The notes: generated by a model from the sequence alone, not told the origin. A DNA stretch of 22,728 nucleotides from Pelotomaculum sp. UBA3103 (GCA_002365855.1 DFAP01000112.1:1-22728); one strand, 5' to 3'; positions 1 to 6,554 are shown, counted from the first letter of the stretch. A program made the numbers and translations.

Positions 1-13
1 AAAGCATAATTTC

Positions 14-373
14 TTATACAAGGACAAAGCCGGGTTGGGAGCAGCCCGGCAGATACAGGCCGGCTGCCGCACGGCGGTACAGGCGGTCCAGTTTATCGAA
101 GGGAGTTTCTTTGGAAAGCGGCACGAAACTGACGGCAAAGTTCAACTCTTCCGCCTTGTGGGCGATATTGTTTAAAAAATGCGTTTTGCCATTGCCGAAG
201 TTGCCCTTGATCACCAGAGAAAAAGCGCCGCCGTCCCGTCGCACATGTTCCAGTTCGCGCCCCACGCGCTCACACGCGGCCTCCCGGCCGTAGGAAAAAA
301 TAGCGCTTAAGCTACGGGAGGAAACTCCGGAACGAAGGCATTCAATGACCTGTTTGGCTGCAAATTTATCCAT
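14..373 (-). CDS. Truncated BREX/DUF2791-type P-loop ATPase (N-terminal fragment)
   Basis: The reading frame from ATG at 373 encodes 119 residues and stops at 14-16. It carries a clear Walker A motif, GNFGNGKT, at residues 57-64. The N-terminal pattern ECLRxG...LSAI is paralogous to the gene just upstream (ECLRLG...LKAI). The ATG overlaps that gene's stop by 8 bases, so the two are translationally coupled. An earlier in-frame start upstream is rejected because it would run through the neighbour's coding frame. DUF2791/BrxD-like ATPases are usually around 400 residues with a Walker B motif, which is missing here. The product is therefore either cut by a premature stop or frameshift near base 15, or the assembly is faulty at the edge. 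The family assignment rests on resemblance to BREX-system ATP-binding proteins. Function is inferred, and the fragment would not hydrolyse ATP alone. Confidence 0.6.
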   Translation of the reverse strand: MDKFAAKQVIECLRSGVSSRSLSAIFSYGREAACERVGRELEHVRRDGGAFSLVIKGNFGNGKTHFLNNIAHKAEELNFAVSFVPLSKETPFDKLDRLYRRAAAGLYLPGCSQPGFVLV

Positions 374-1583
374 CCCGTCCACCTCCCGCGTCGTATTGGT
401 TGACAATTGCCTCCACCACCCGCCGCACTGGCGAGAGCATGCTGACGTTTTCCAACAGGCAGTGAAAATCCTCCTGCCGAATACCGGAGCCGACGCCAAA
501 TGTTTCGTTCAGCCTTTGTTGCAGTTCCAGGCAGGTTTCAATAGTAAATAATTCCTTCACTAGAAGATCCTGATTGACAAGATCAGCAAATTTGTTCGGA
601 CGCGACCCCGAGACTTCGTTCTGGATGCGCATCCACAGCGCCTCGTAGGACTTAAAGCCTACCTTTTCGTCATGGATCAACTCCGTCCGACCGGCAAATA
701 CAAAAAACGCTCCCTCGAATCCGGCGAAGTCGTCCACCAGCTGCCGCAAACTCTCGTAGACCTCGTTGCGGGCGGCCCGGCCGTAGAGCATCCGCCCTTC
801 AGGCCCGCGTTCCAGCAAAGCGCTCAGGTCGTCCACCGCCGCGCAAAGCCCCCGGCGGCCGCAGAGGCGCAGCAAATAGAGGAAAGACGCCATCATGTGC
901 CTGGCGTTGTATTTGTCGATGCGGGTAAAAATCTTCAGAGGCTTTAAAACCCTGGCCGGCAGGGGGCGGCCTTTCAGCCATTCCTGCAGGATTTCCTTCT
1001 GCTCATCCGCCAGCCGGCGCGAGCCCAGGTGGTGGGCACAGAGCTGGGTAAACGCCATTGCAAAGTTGTGGTTTATTTTCCGGTCCTGGTAAAGCGCGTC
1101 CAGCTTCTCCTGGATCTCTCTCCGCAAGCTGTCCGCAGCCCGTCCCTGCGCCTGCGCCCAGCTAAAGAAATCCTGCTCCGGTGTAAGCTGCCCGCCCTGG
1201 TAGCCCAGGCTCTCCACCACATTGTCGCAGTAATCTGTCACCAGGGTTTCCACATCCACCGCGTCCAACACGGCCTTGTAGATCGAGTCAAACTTATTCA
1301 GGCGCATCCGCCGGGCATCCGTGAAAAAGGTGAGATAACCCAGCCGCCGCGCCTCCTCAAGCATCAAGAAGAGGGCGTGTGTCTTACCCGAGCCCGGCTT
1401 TCCGATGAAAAACTTCACCTTGCTGCCGCCGCAGGCGATATAGTCGCTCAGGTAGTGGTCCCGCCAGAAATTCCAGATCCCTTCCCGCTCTCCCACCGTG
1501 ATTGCCTTAAGCGCCTGCAAATCCAGCGGCGGGTTCCCAAGCCGCAGGCATTCCAGCGCTTCTTCCCTGACTGCCGGTTCCAC
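366..1583 (-). CDS. BREX/DUF2791-type ATP-binding protein
   Basis: A 405-residue protein starting at GTG 1581-1583, with a good ribosome site (GGGAGGG) about 8 bases upstream. The Walker A motif is GKPGSGKT at residues 61-68, and a Walker B-like strand LCAAVDD lies at about 246-252. A further hydrophobic strand ending in FAGRTE (about 293-301) resembles a sensor strand. The N-terminus matches the next gene downstream, so the operon holds an ATPase pair. Proteins of this type (DUF2791, BrxD-like) occur in BREX phage-defence loci and in related uncharacterised clusters with helicases. No methyltransferase, PglZ or helicase is visible here, but the operon runs off the left edge. The exact role is unknown: a DNA-linked ATPase in defence or repair is inference. 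Confidence 0.75.
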   Translation of the reverse strand: MEPAVREEALECLRLGNPPLDLQALKAITVGEREGIWNFWRDHYLSDYIACGGSKVKFFIGKPGSGKTHALFLMLEEARRLGYLTFFTDARRMRLNKFDSIYKAVLDAVDVETLVTDYCDNVVESLGYQGGQLTPEQDFFSWAQAQGRAADSLRREIQEKLDALYQDRKINHNFAMAFTQLCAHHLGSRRLADEQKEILQEWLKGRPLPARVLKPLKIFTRIDKYNARHMMASFLYLLRLCGRRGLCAAVDDLSALLERGPEGRMLYGRAARNEVYESLRQLVDDFAGFEGAFFVFAGRTELIHDEKVGFKSYEALWMRIQNEVSGSRPNKFADLVNQDLLVKELFTIETCLELQQRLNETFGVGSGIRQEDFHCLLENVSMLSPVRRVVEAIVNQYDAGGGRDG

Positions 1584-1586
1584 CGG

Positions 1587-2156
1587 CTATCCCTCCCTGT
1601 AAAACTTAATCACACCAAAGCGTTGGGGCTGTGCCTGGGCGTCCAGGACCACCAGCGCCTGCCTGTTGTTACGCACGTTGCCCAACCAAAGCCGTCTGCC
1701 GTCCGGCGCGTTCATCCACCCACTTTTCAGCACCCGGTGCAGGTCGAAGGCAAAGAGCTGCGCCGGGTAGTCGCGCCTTTGCCGGGGCAGCGGGGTGAGG
1801 GTGTTATAGACGTCTTTTAGCAGTACTTCCTGTTCGTATGCGTCAATCTTTGTCTTTGCGATTTGTCTAGCCATCTCCGTGTCGTAAGCCGCCGCCAGGG
1901 ACTGGAGAAAGCGCTGGATATCGAAGGACGCCGCGTTTAAGCGGTCGATGCTTTTCTTCAAGCGCCCGGCCAGAACACCGGGTCGCAGGTTGCGGCAGAT
2001 ACGGTCGTCGATGGTAACCATATCTTTTTCCGGCAATACCCGTACTTTATAAGGAAGGACTTCGTAAACCGGATATTCCGCTTCCACGGCCAGGCTTTCC
2101 GCCGCCAAGGCGTCCATAAAGCCCCGGTGAAATTCTTCCTGCAGGTAAGACTGCAT
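1587..2156 (-). CDS. Hypothetical protein of the ATPase-pair operon (downstream part)
   Basis: A 189-residue reading frame from ATG 2156 whose stop lies 3 bases before the GTG of the DUF2791 ATPase, so it belongs to the same operon. I do not recognise the family. The sequence is charged and mostly helical in appearance in the middle (about residues 60-120), with a basic C-terminal part around WLGNVRNNRQALVVLDAQ. There is no membrane segment, signal peptide or cysteine cluster. The frame stays open upstream of the ATG, and the codons before it would read KTLQGLLEKLPSFN, which looks like a genuine continuation of the gene at 2047-2382. The two may therefore be one protein of about 250 residues split by a one-base shift. 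The ATG at 2156 lacks a convincing ribosome site, which favours the single-gene reading. Confidence 0.6.
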   Translation of the reverse strand: MQSYLQEEFHRGFMDALAAESLAVEAEYPVYEVLPYKVRVLPEKDMVTIDDRICRNLRPGVLAGRLKKSIDRLNAASFDIQRFLQSLAAAYDTEMARQIAKTKIDAYEQEVLLKDVYNTLTPLPRQRRDYPAQLFAFDLHRVLKSGWMNAPDGRRLWLGNVRNNRQALVVLDAQAQPQRFGVIKFYREG

Positions 2157-2382
2157 GTTGAAAGAGGGCAGCTTCTCCAGCAGACCCTGCAGTGTTTTCC
2201 TGCTGCCTTTCCAGCAGTTCTTCGTAGCGTACCAGAGCCTGCTGCAGGGCTTCCAAGTTGCCCTCGTCGCCTGCCGTTTTCACGCGCCTGACCACGTTAA
2301 CCATACTGCGGTGGGCGTTGTTAAGGCTTTTGAAGTCCTCCTGCAAAGTCTGGTCCAGAAATTCATCAAGAGTCTTCGACAT
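2047..2382 (-). CDS. Hypothetical helical protein, first gene of the ATPase-pair operon; probably frameshifted
   Basis: The frame from ATG 2382 encodes a helical, charged N-terminus (MSKTLDEFLDQTLQEDF...) with heptad-like leucines to about residue 62 (RYEELLERQQ). After this the frame becomes Gly/Ala/Pro-rich (AGRISPGLYGRLGGG) and no longer looks like the same protein. Dropping one base of the GG doublet near 2199-2200 joins ELLERQQ to KTLQGLLEKLPSFNMQSYL in the frame of the 1587-2156 gene. This gives a continuous helical protein of about 250 residues. A G-rich ribosome site (GGGGGTG) lies about 10 bases before the ATG. The first half is probably real coding sequence. The last 50 codons (about 2047-2195) are probably out of frame. 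The function is not recognised. Confidence 0.5.
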   Translation of the reverse strand: MSKTLDEFLDQTLQEDFKSLNNAHRSMVNVVRRVKTAGDEGNLEALQQALVRYEELLERQQENTAGSAGEAALFQHAVLPAGRISPGLYGRLGGGKPGRGSGISGLRSPSL

Positions 2383-2629
2383 ATATAAAAAACACCCCCG
2401 AAAGTCTGACAGAATATGCTATCTTTCTTCAAGGGTTATGTATTATCCTTCTACAAATTTTAAATCTCTGCAGCAAAATATGGTGGGCAAGCGGGTAAGT
2501 AGTCCGAGCACGAGACATTACTAACTGCTCTCTTCTCAAGGGCGATCTTGAACTTTCTCATTTCAGTCTGATTCACACAGTCAGATGCCCGAACACCTAA
2601 GACACTTGGTCAAGACTCATTCTTATCAC
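2383..2629. other. Non-coding stretch upstream of the ATPase-pair operon
   Basis: About 250 bases with no supportable gene on either strand. It should hold the promoter of the minus-strand ATPase operon, but I see no convincing -35/-10 pair. No IS ends, tRNA or strong hairpin was recognised. Confidence 0.4.
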
Positions 2630-2800
2630 TTAAAAATCAGGGGTTAGCTCGATCCTTTGCGTCAAGCCCTCCCGATGCGCTTCTTCGTATGCTTCTTTTA
2701 TCCGACTCATCGGCATGGTCTTGATAAATGGCTTGATCTGGACTATGCCGCTAAGCACCATATTTAAAACATCCGGGTAGTACTTGGGCAGGCAGGCATC
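2630..2800 (-). pseudogene. C-terminal remnant of a zinc-dependent alcohol dehydrogenase (Had-like)
   Basis: Fifty-six codons in one minus-strand frame end in TAA at 2630-2632. They read as a typical C-terminus of a medium-chain Zn alcohol dehydrogenase: YYPDVLNMVLSG, then IKPFIKTMPMSRIKEAYEEA, then LTPDF. There is no start codon and no catalytic or Rossmann domain, because the frame is replaced upstream by the end of the flavoprotein gene. The closest family I can suggest from memory is 6-hydroxycyclohex-1-ene-1-carbonyl-CoA dehydrogenase (benzoyl-CoA pathway), but a 56-residue tail cannot fix the substrate. It is clearly a 5'-deleted remnant. The junction lies within a few bases of the flavoprotein stop codon, which suggests a deletion fused the two loci. 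Confidence 0.65.
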
Positions 2801-3437
2801 ATGTTTTCGATAAAATTACTGAATTCATTTTTCTTTCTACTTCTTTCCTCAACTTTAATGTTTTTGCAAGTCTCTTCCCTGCTTTTGCTGTTTGGTCCAA
2901 TATCTTTTCGTCTTTTAAAACTTCCCCCTCTTTGAATAACCCCAACGCTTTAACTGTATCTATCACCCTATAACCTAAGGCCTCTAATGGTTTTGTCATG
3001 CCTTCAGCAGTGTATCCCATATCCTCTTCTGAATATTGTTCGCACACAGCTATAACAACTGCATATTTACCCCCAAGTGCCTCATGGATTCCCATCCAAA
3101 CAGAACGGTCATCTGCTGCGAACATTTCAAAACAATAACACCTATCAATAAAGGCTTTTACATCAGCCGATACATTGTAAAAATATGTAGGTGAACCTAG
3201 AATAATTGCATCTGCTTCTAATAGACGTGGATATATTTTCTGCATATCGTCATTAACCACACATTTATAGTTATCTTTGCAACCTTCACAACCATTACAA
3301 TCTGCTATGGAATATTCACCAAGAAAAATTACCTCAGTTTCTATTCCTTCCTCTTTGGCTGTTTCAACTGCTCTCTGGACAAGAAATGAAGTGTTGCCAT
3401 TTTTTCTTTTACTACCCACTATACCTAGAATTTTAAT
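2799..3437 (-). CDS. Iron-sulfur flavoprotein, NADPH-dependent FMN reductase family
   Basis: A flavodoxin-like protein of about 212 residues. The FMN phosphate-binding loop is GSKRKNGNT near the N-terminus, and the second flavin motif is GSPTYFYNVSADVKAFIDR. The cysteine pattern C-x2-C-x2-C-x5-C (CNGCEGCKDNYKC) matches the compact motif of archaeal/clostridial Isf proteins that binds a 4Fe-4S cluster. It is probably a cytoplasmic electron-transfer flavoprotein or quinone/oxidant reductase. Start choice: the family begins with a strand like MKILGIVGS. Here the equivalent codon is ATT at 3435-3437, placed 8 bases after an ideal GGAGG. The first conventional start (GTG at 3419) lies 26 bases from that site and would remove the first beta strand. 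The gene is visibly A+T richer than its neighbours and its C-terminus abuts a dehydrogenase remnant. Confidence 0.8.
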   Translation of the reverse strand: MKILGIVGSKRKNGNTSFLVQRAVETAKEEGIETEVIFLGEYSIADCNGCEGCKDNYKCVVNDDMQKIYPRLLEADAIILGSPTYFYNVSADVKAFIDRCYCFEMFAADDRSVWMGIHEALGGKYAVVIAVCEQYSEEDMGYTAEGMTKPLEALGYRVIDTVKALGLFKEGEVLKDEKILDQTAKAGKRLAKTLKLRKEVERKMNSVILSKT

Positions 3438-3541
3438 AGTAATGACCTCCCTTTTAGTTCTTCTTTCCCTACTCCGCGAATGGCGCGGGGCCTTCTACAA
3501 CTGATTTCTTAAATTCAAATAGGTTTTTATTGCAATCTGAC

Positions 3542-3575
3542 ATATTGTATATTAATCAATAATATCATACAATAT
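3542..3575. promoter_or_regulatory. Perfect inverted repeat, candidate operator for the flavoprotein gene
   Basis: ATATTGTAT (3542-3550) and ATACAATAT (3567-3575) are perfect inverted arms separated by an A+T-rich 16-base spacer. The site lies about 105 bases upstream of the flavoprotein start. The geometry suits a dimeric repressor, but no regulator gene is visible nearby, so the regulator is unknown. Confidence 0.45.
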
Positions 3576-3656
3576 TCTTTCACTTATTTAATACATAAAC
3601 CCACGGATGGGGCATGAGATACTAGCCAGGAATTTTCACCAACAGTCCGCGCGTTT

Positions 3657-3750
3657 CCGGCATAGCCTGCCTAAAGGCGATGGCCGGGCCTCAGTATTAA
3701 ACGTAAGTCTTAGGCCCGGGCGAGTCGGGTCACGCCTGACTCAAGCCGGG
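3657..3750. repeat. Three consecutive hairpins, unknown structured element
   Basis: The 380-base gap between the flavoprotein gene and the aroF promoter has no gene. It does contain three adjoining inverted repeats: CCGGC-AT/ATGGCCGG with inner GCCT/AGGC (3657-3687); GGGCCT/AGGCCC (3686-3717); and CCCGG..GAGTC/GACTC..CCGGG (3715-3750). The hairpins overlap slightly at their bases, and there is no T tract. This may be a dispersed repeat or a structured RNA; I recognise no known family. Confidence 0.4.
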
Positions 3751-3819
3751 GGATGGCACGTCTGTCCCTGACATGTATTGCCCCTTGAACGGCACCCGTA
3801 AAAAATTATCATGACACCC

Positions 3820-3848
3820 TTGCAGTTTATTTCGCTGGACGCTATACT
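3820..3848 (+). promoter_or_regulatory. Sigma-A-type promoter of the T-box leader and aroF-pheA
   Basis: TTGCAG (3820-3825) and TATACT (3843-3848) are separated by exactly 17 bases. The promoter lies 30 bases before the first strand of T-box stem I, so transcription would start near 3855 and include the whole leader. Confidence 0.7.
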
Positions 3849-3854
3849 TATACT

Positions 3855-4168
3855 TAAGTATATGATAAAGTCCATGAAGGAGAAAAGTAAACAGGATCCA
3901 GTCCTTCAGGGAGGGAGTGTCACCGACTGAAAGCACTCCCAGGTTATGACCTGTTGAAGTTCTCTCCGGAGACGCCGGCTGAAACCGCATGCGCGGCAAG
4001 TAGGTTTGGACGTAATCTCCCGACGTTACAAGGGAGGGGGTATCGGAATGTATATTCCCGTACTTTTACCGAGGGGGTATCGTGGTTTTTTCCACGATCC
4101 AACCAGGGTGGTAACGCGGCAAGCAATAAGCTTTTCGTCCCTGACGGGCGAGAAGTTTTTTTGTTTTT
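3855..4168 (+). promoter_or_regulatory. T-box riboswitch, tRNA-Phe specific (first module, with stem I)
   Basis: Stem I is formed by GGAGA (3879-3883) with TCTCC (3963-3967) and AACAGG (3890-3895) with CCTGTT (3950-3955). These enclose an internal loop with AAAGTA on the 5' side and GAAGTTC on the 3' side. By the known layout (GAA, one base, then the specifier codon) the specifier is TTC at 3960-3962, i.e. Phe. The hairpin ATCGTGG/CCACGAT just before the T-box sequence is a good stem III. The T-box AGGGTGGTAACGCGG lies at 4105-4119 and can pair with the CGTCCCT segment downstream to form the antiterminator. Uncharged tRNA-Phe is expected to allow read-through into aroF-pheA, matching the product of PheA. 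Confidence 0.85.
4131..4168 (+). terminator. First T-box intrinsic terminator
   Basis: A 10-bp stem (4131-4140 with 4146-4155) is followed by a T-rich run at 4156-4168. The 5' arm includes CGTCCC, which is the partner of the T-box in the alternative antiterminator fold. Confidence 0.8.
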
Positions 4169-4310
4169 AACGCAGGTTCTCTGGTTAAGAAACCTCTTTG
4201 GGAAGCATTCCCGTATCCTTGAAGAGTGGGCCATTTTGGCCAATTAGGGTGGTACCGCGGAAGCCTGTCGCTTTCGTCCCTTGTTAAAGGGAGCGGCAGG
4301 CTTTTTATTT
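4169..4310 (+). promoter_or_regulatory. Second, partial T-box module (antiterminator and terminator without stem I)
   Basis: A second canonical T-box, AGGGTGGTACCGCGG, lies at 4246-4260, preceded by a GGCC-ATTTT-GGCC hairpin resembling stem III. Only about 75 bases separate it from the first terminator, too few for another full stem I. The segment GGTTCTCTGG near 4178 resembles the specifier side of stem I (GTTCTCTCC), so a partial duplication from that point is possible. Read-through would need two antitermination events, or one stem I shared by both modules. Confidence 0.75.
4263..4305 (+). terminator. Second T-box intrinsic terminator
   Basis: The stem GCCTGTCGCT with AGCGGCAGGC, extended by CCCTT/AAGGG past a TTCGT bulge, is followed by TTTTT. 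It lies 27 bases before the aroF start. Confidence 0.8.
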
Positions 4311-4331
4311 TATATATTGGGGGAAAGAAAA

Positions 4332-5360
4332 ATGGTGGTTGTGATGAATTTAACAGCGGGGCAGGAGCATATTAAAGCTGTCCAACAAAGGCTGGAACAA
4401 TACGGTTTTGAATTTAGTTTGATCCGGGGGGTTAAGCGCCTGGTCATCGGCGCGGTCGGAGACCGCCAGGTTATCGGTTCCCTCGGGTTGGAGGCTATGC
4501 CCGGAGTAGAAAAGATATTGCCGATTATGAAACCGTTCAAGCTGGTAAGCCGTGAGTCCAAAGGAGAAAACAGTTTGGTCAGGGTAAAAAACGTAGTCAT
4601 CGGTGGTGACGACGTGACCGTTATTGCCGGTCCCTGCGCGGTAGAAAGCAGGGAACAGCTGCTTACCACAGCTCGCAGGGTGCGTCAGGCAGGGGCAGGT
4701 GTCTTGCGGGGAGGCACTTTCAAACCCAGAACTTCACCTTACAGCTTCCAGGGTTTAGAGGTAGAGGGGTTGAAACTGCTGGCCGAAGCCTCTGCCGAAA
4801 CCGGCCTGGCTACGGTAACCGAAATTGTAGATGAGACCAGCCTGAAACTGGCTCTGAAATATGTTGATATGGTCCAGGTGGGAGCGCGGAACATGCAGAA
4901 TTTCCACTTGCTGCGTATGGTGGGACGTTCAGGCATGCCAGTCTTATTAAAAAGGGGTTTTTCATCAACTATTGAGGAATGGCTGATGGCAGCCGAGTAC
5001 ATTGTTTCAGAGGGCAATGAAAATGTAGTTCTTTGTGAGCGGGGTATTAGGACCTTTGAGGTTGCCACACGGAATACTCTTGACCTGAGCGCTGTTCCTG
5101 TGGTTAAAGGGCTAAGTCATCTTCCGGTAATAGTGGACCCCAGTCACGCCACCGGTAACCAGCGGTTGGTGGCGCCTATGGCCAGAGCGGCGGTGGCAGC
5201 CGGGTCAGACGGCGTGCTGATAGAGGTTCATCCCGAGCCCTGCAAGGCGCTTTGTGATGGCCCTCAATCCTTAAATCCTGATGAATTCGACTCCTTAATG
5301 GCGGAGCTTAGGACGGTAGCCTCTGCAGTTGGGCGGGTTGTTGGGGGAGGATATATATAA
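4332..5360 (+). CDS. aroF: 3-deoxy-7-phosphoheptulonate (DAHP) synthase, type I-beta
   Basis: First enzyme of the shikimate pathway, condensing phosphoenolpyruvate with erythrose 4-phosphate in the cytoplasm. The 342-residue product begins with an N-terminal ferredoxin-like domain of about 70 residues (MNLTAGQEHIKAV... to ...ILPIMKPFK). A KDO8P-synthase-like barrel follows, with GPCAVES (metal-ligand Cys), KPRTSPYSFQG, LLKRG, DPSHATG and EVHPEP. This is the Thermotoga/Bacillus-type arrangement, in which the N-terminal domain binds inhibitory Tyr or Phe. The start at ATG 4332 follows a GGGGG ribosome site; the ATG at 4347 is a possible alternative. An upstream start at 4281 is rejected because it lies inside the terminator. 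The stop overlaps the pheA start by one base (TAATG). Expression should depend on the Phe T-box upstream. Confidence 0.95.
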   Translation: MVVVMNLTAGQEHIKAVQQRLEQYGFEFSLIRGVKRLVIGAVGDRQVIGSLGLEAMPGVEKILPIMKPFKLVSRESKGENSLVRVKNVVIGGDDVTVIAGPCAVESREQLLTTARRVRQAGAGVLRGGTFKPRTSPYSFQGLEVEGLKLLAEASAETGLATVTEIVDETSLKLALKYVDMVQVGARNMQNFHLLRMVGRSGMPVLLKRGFSSTIEEWLMAAEYIVSEGNENVVLCERGIRTFEVATRNTLDLSAVPVVKGLSHLPVIVDPSHATGNQRLVAPMARAAVAAGSDGVLIEVHPEPCKALCDGPQSLNPDEFDSLMAELRTVASAVGRVVGGGYI

Positions 5361-6523
5361 TGTATACGCTTGGATACCTGGGACCTAGAGGCACTTTTTC
5401 AGAGGAAGCCGCCTGTCGTTATATGGATGGTAGAGAAGGCGAAATTGCGGACTGCTCCTCATTGGAAGAAATCTTTACCCGGGTCGCGGACGGAAGGTTG
5501 GATGAAGGGGTGGTCCCGGTTGAAAATTCAACGGAGGGCGCTGTTGGAGCTGTACTTGACCTTTTGGCAGGCCCGTTTGACCTGGCAGTTCGCGGTGAGA
5601 TATTTTTGACCGTCCGCCAGTCTTTAATGACCCGCCCGGGAATAAAGCTTGAGCAGGTGGAAGGAGTCTTTTCACATTCTCAGGCCTTAGCACAATGCCG
5701 TAATTTTCTTCATAGAGAGCTTCCTGCAGCTTCGTTAACCGAGTGTTCCAGTACGGCGGCCGCTGCTACGCGGGTAGCCGCCAGTACCCGTCCCTGGGCC
5801 GCCCTCGGCCCTGTCAGGGCTGCTGCTGAGTATGGCCTGCACGTTATTATACCCGCTGCCAACGATTACCCGGATAACGTGACTCGCTTCTGGGTAGTGG
5901 GAAGGGAGCAGTTATCTTCTTCAGTGGAAACAGGTTACAGGACATCTCTTATTTTTGGCGTTGGGGACCGGCCCGGAGCGCTATATGCCGTACTTCGTGA
6001 ATTTGCGATACGTGGTATTAATCTGACACGTATTGAATCAAGACCTGCGAAAAAAAACTTGGGTGATTACTTATTCTTTATCGATCTTATGGGTGGGCAG
6101 AGCCAGCCCAAGGTTCGGGAGGCGTTGCGAGAGGTGGCTTCTCTAACCATGGGTTTGAAGGTTTTGGGCTCCTACCCGGCATATAACCACTCCGGCTCAA
6201 TAACACCCAGCCATGGGGTGAATGATCCCGCGGAAGCCCTCGTTACCCTCCGGCATGAGTTGGACGTGTTAGATGCTCAAATAGTAGAATTGCTGGTGCA
6301 TCGCACCCGGCTGGTCGACCGGATAGCCATGCATAAACAGAGTGCGCGAAATGTTAGAGACCCGGCAAGAGAAAATCAGATCTTATCGCGTGTTAATCAA
6401 CTTTCACTGGCCGGAGGCGGAGATCCAAAATTGGCAGAAGAAGTATGGAAAGTGATTTTAGATCATTCAGTGCATCGTCAAACAGCTCGATTGGCTTCCG
6501 GTGCAACCCCCATGAACAGTTAG
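5360..6523 (+). CDS. pheA: Prephenate dehydratase - ACT - chorismate mutase fusion (reversed P-protein)
   Basis: Converts chorismate to prephenate and then to phenylpyruvate for Phe synthesis. The domains, in 387 residues, are: prephenate dehydratase at about 3-181 (LGPRGTFSEEA; the catalytic TRF in DNVTRFWVV at 173-180); an ACT domain at about 195-270 with both Phe-binding motifs, GALY (207-210) and ESRP (226-229); and an AroQ-type chorismate mutase at about 291-375. The mutase part keeps the equivalents of the E. coli active-site residues: R298 (LRHE), R315/R317, K326, D334, R337, E338 and a Gln at 374. Standard enteric P-proteins have the mutase first, so the order here is reversed. The gene overlaps aroF by one base with GGGGGAGG upstream, so it is coupled to aroF and shares the T-box. 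It was probably built by fusion of a stand-alone PDT with a downstream aroQ. Confidence 0.93.
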   Translation: MYTLGYLGPRGTFSEEAACRYMDGREGEIADCSSLEEIFTRVADGRLDEGVVPVENSTEGAVGAVLDLLAGPFDLAVRGEIFLTVRQSLMTRPGIKLEQVEGVFSHSQALAQCRNFLHRELPAASLTECSSTAAAATRVAASTRPWAALGPVRAAAEYGLHVIIPAANDYPDNVTRFWVVGREQLSSSVETGYRTSLIFGVGDRPGALYAVLREFAIRGINLTRIESRPAKKNLGDYLFFIDLMGGQSQPKVREALREVASLTMGLKVLGSYPAYNHSGSITPSHGVNDPAEALVTLRHELDVLDAQIVELLVHRTRLVDRIAMHKQSARNVRDPARENQILSRVNQLSLAGGGDPKLAEEVWKVILDHSVHRQTARLASGATPMNS

Positions 6524-6554
6524 CCGGCCTGCTTTCGCGTTTTGTCCTACCGCA

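Noticed and set aside
1029..1820. 263-codon plus-strand frame opposite the ATPase genes
   Set aside because: It lies antisense to a protein with clear Walker motifs. It is His/Gln/Pro/Val-rich as expected for the complement of a G+C-rich gene.
3954..4247. Open frames of 97-99 codons on both strands across the T-box leader
   Set aside because: They lie entirely within stem I, T-box and terminator structures, show no protein-like composition and lack ribosome sites.
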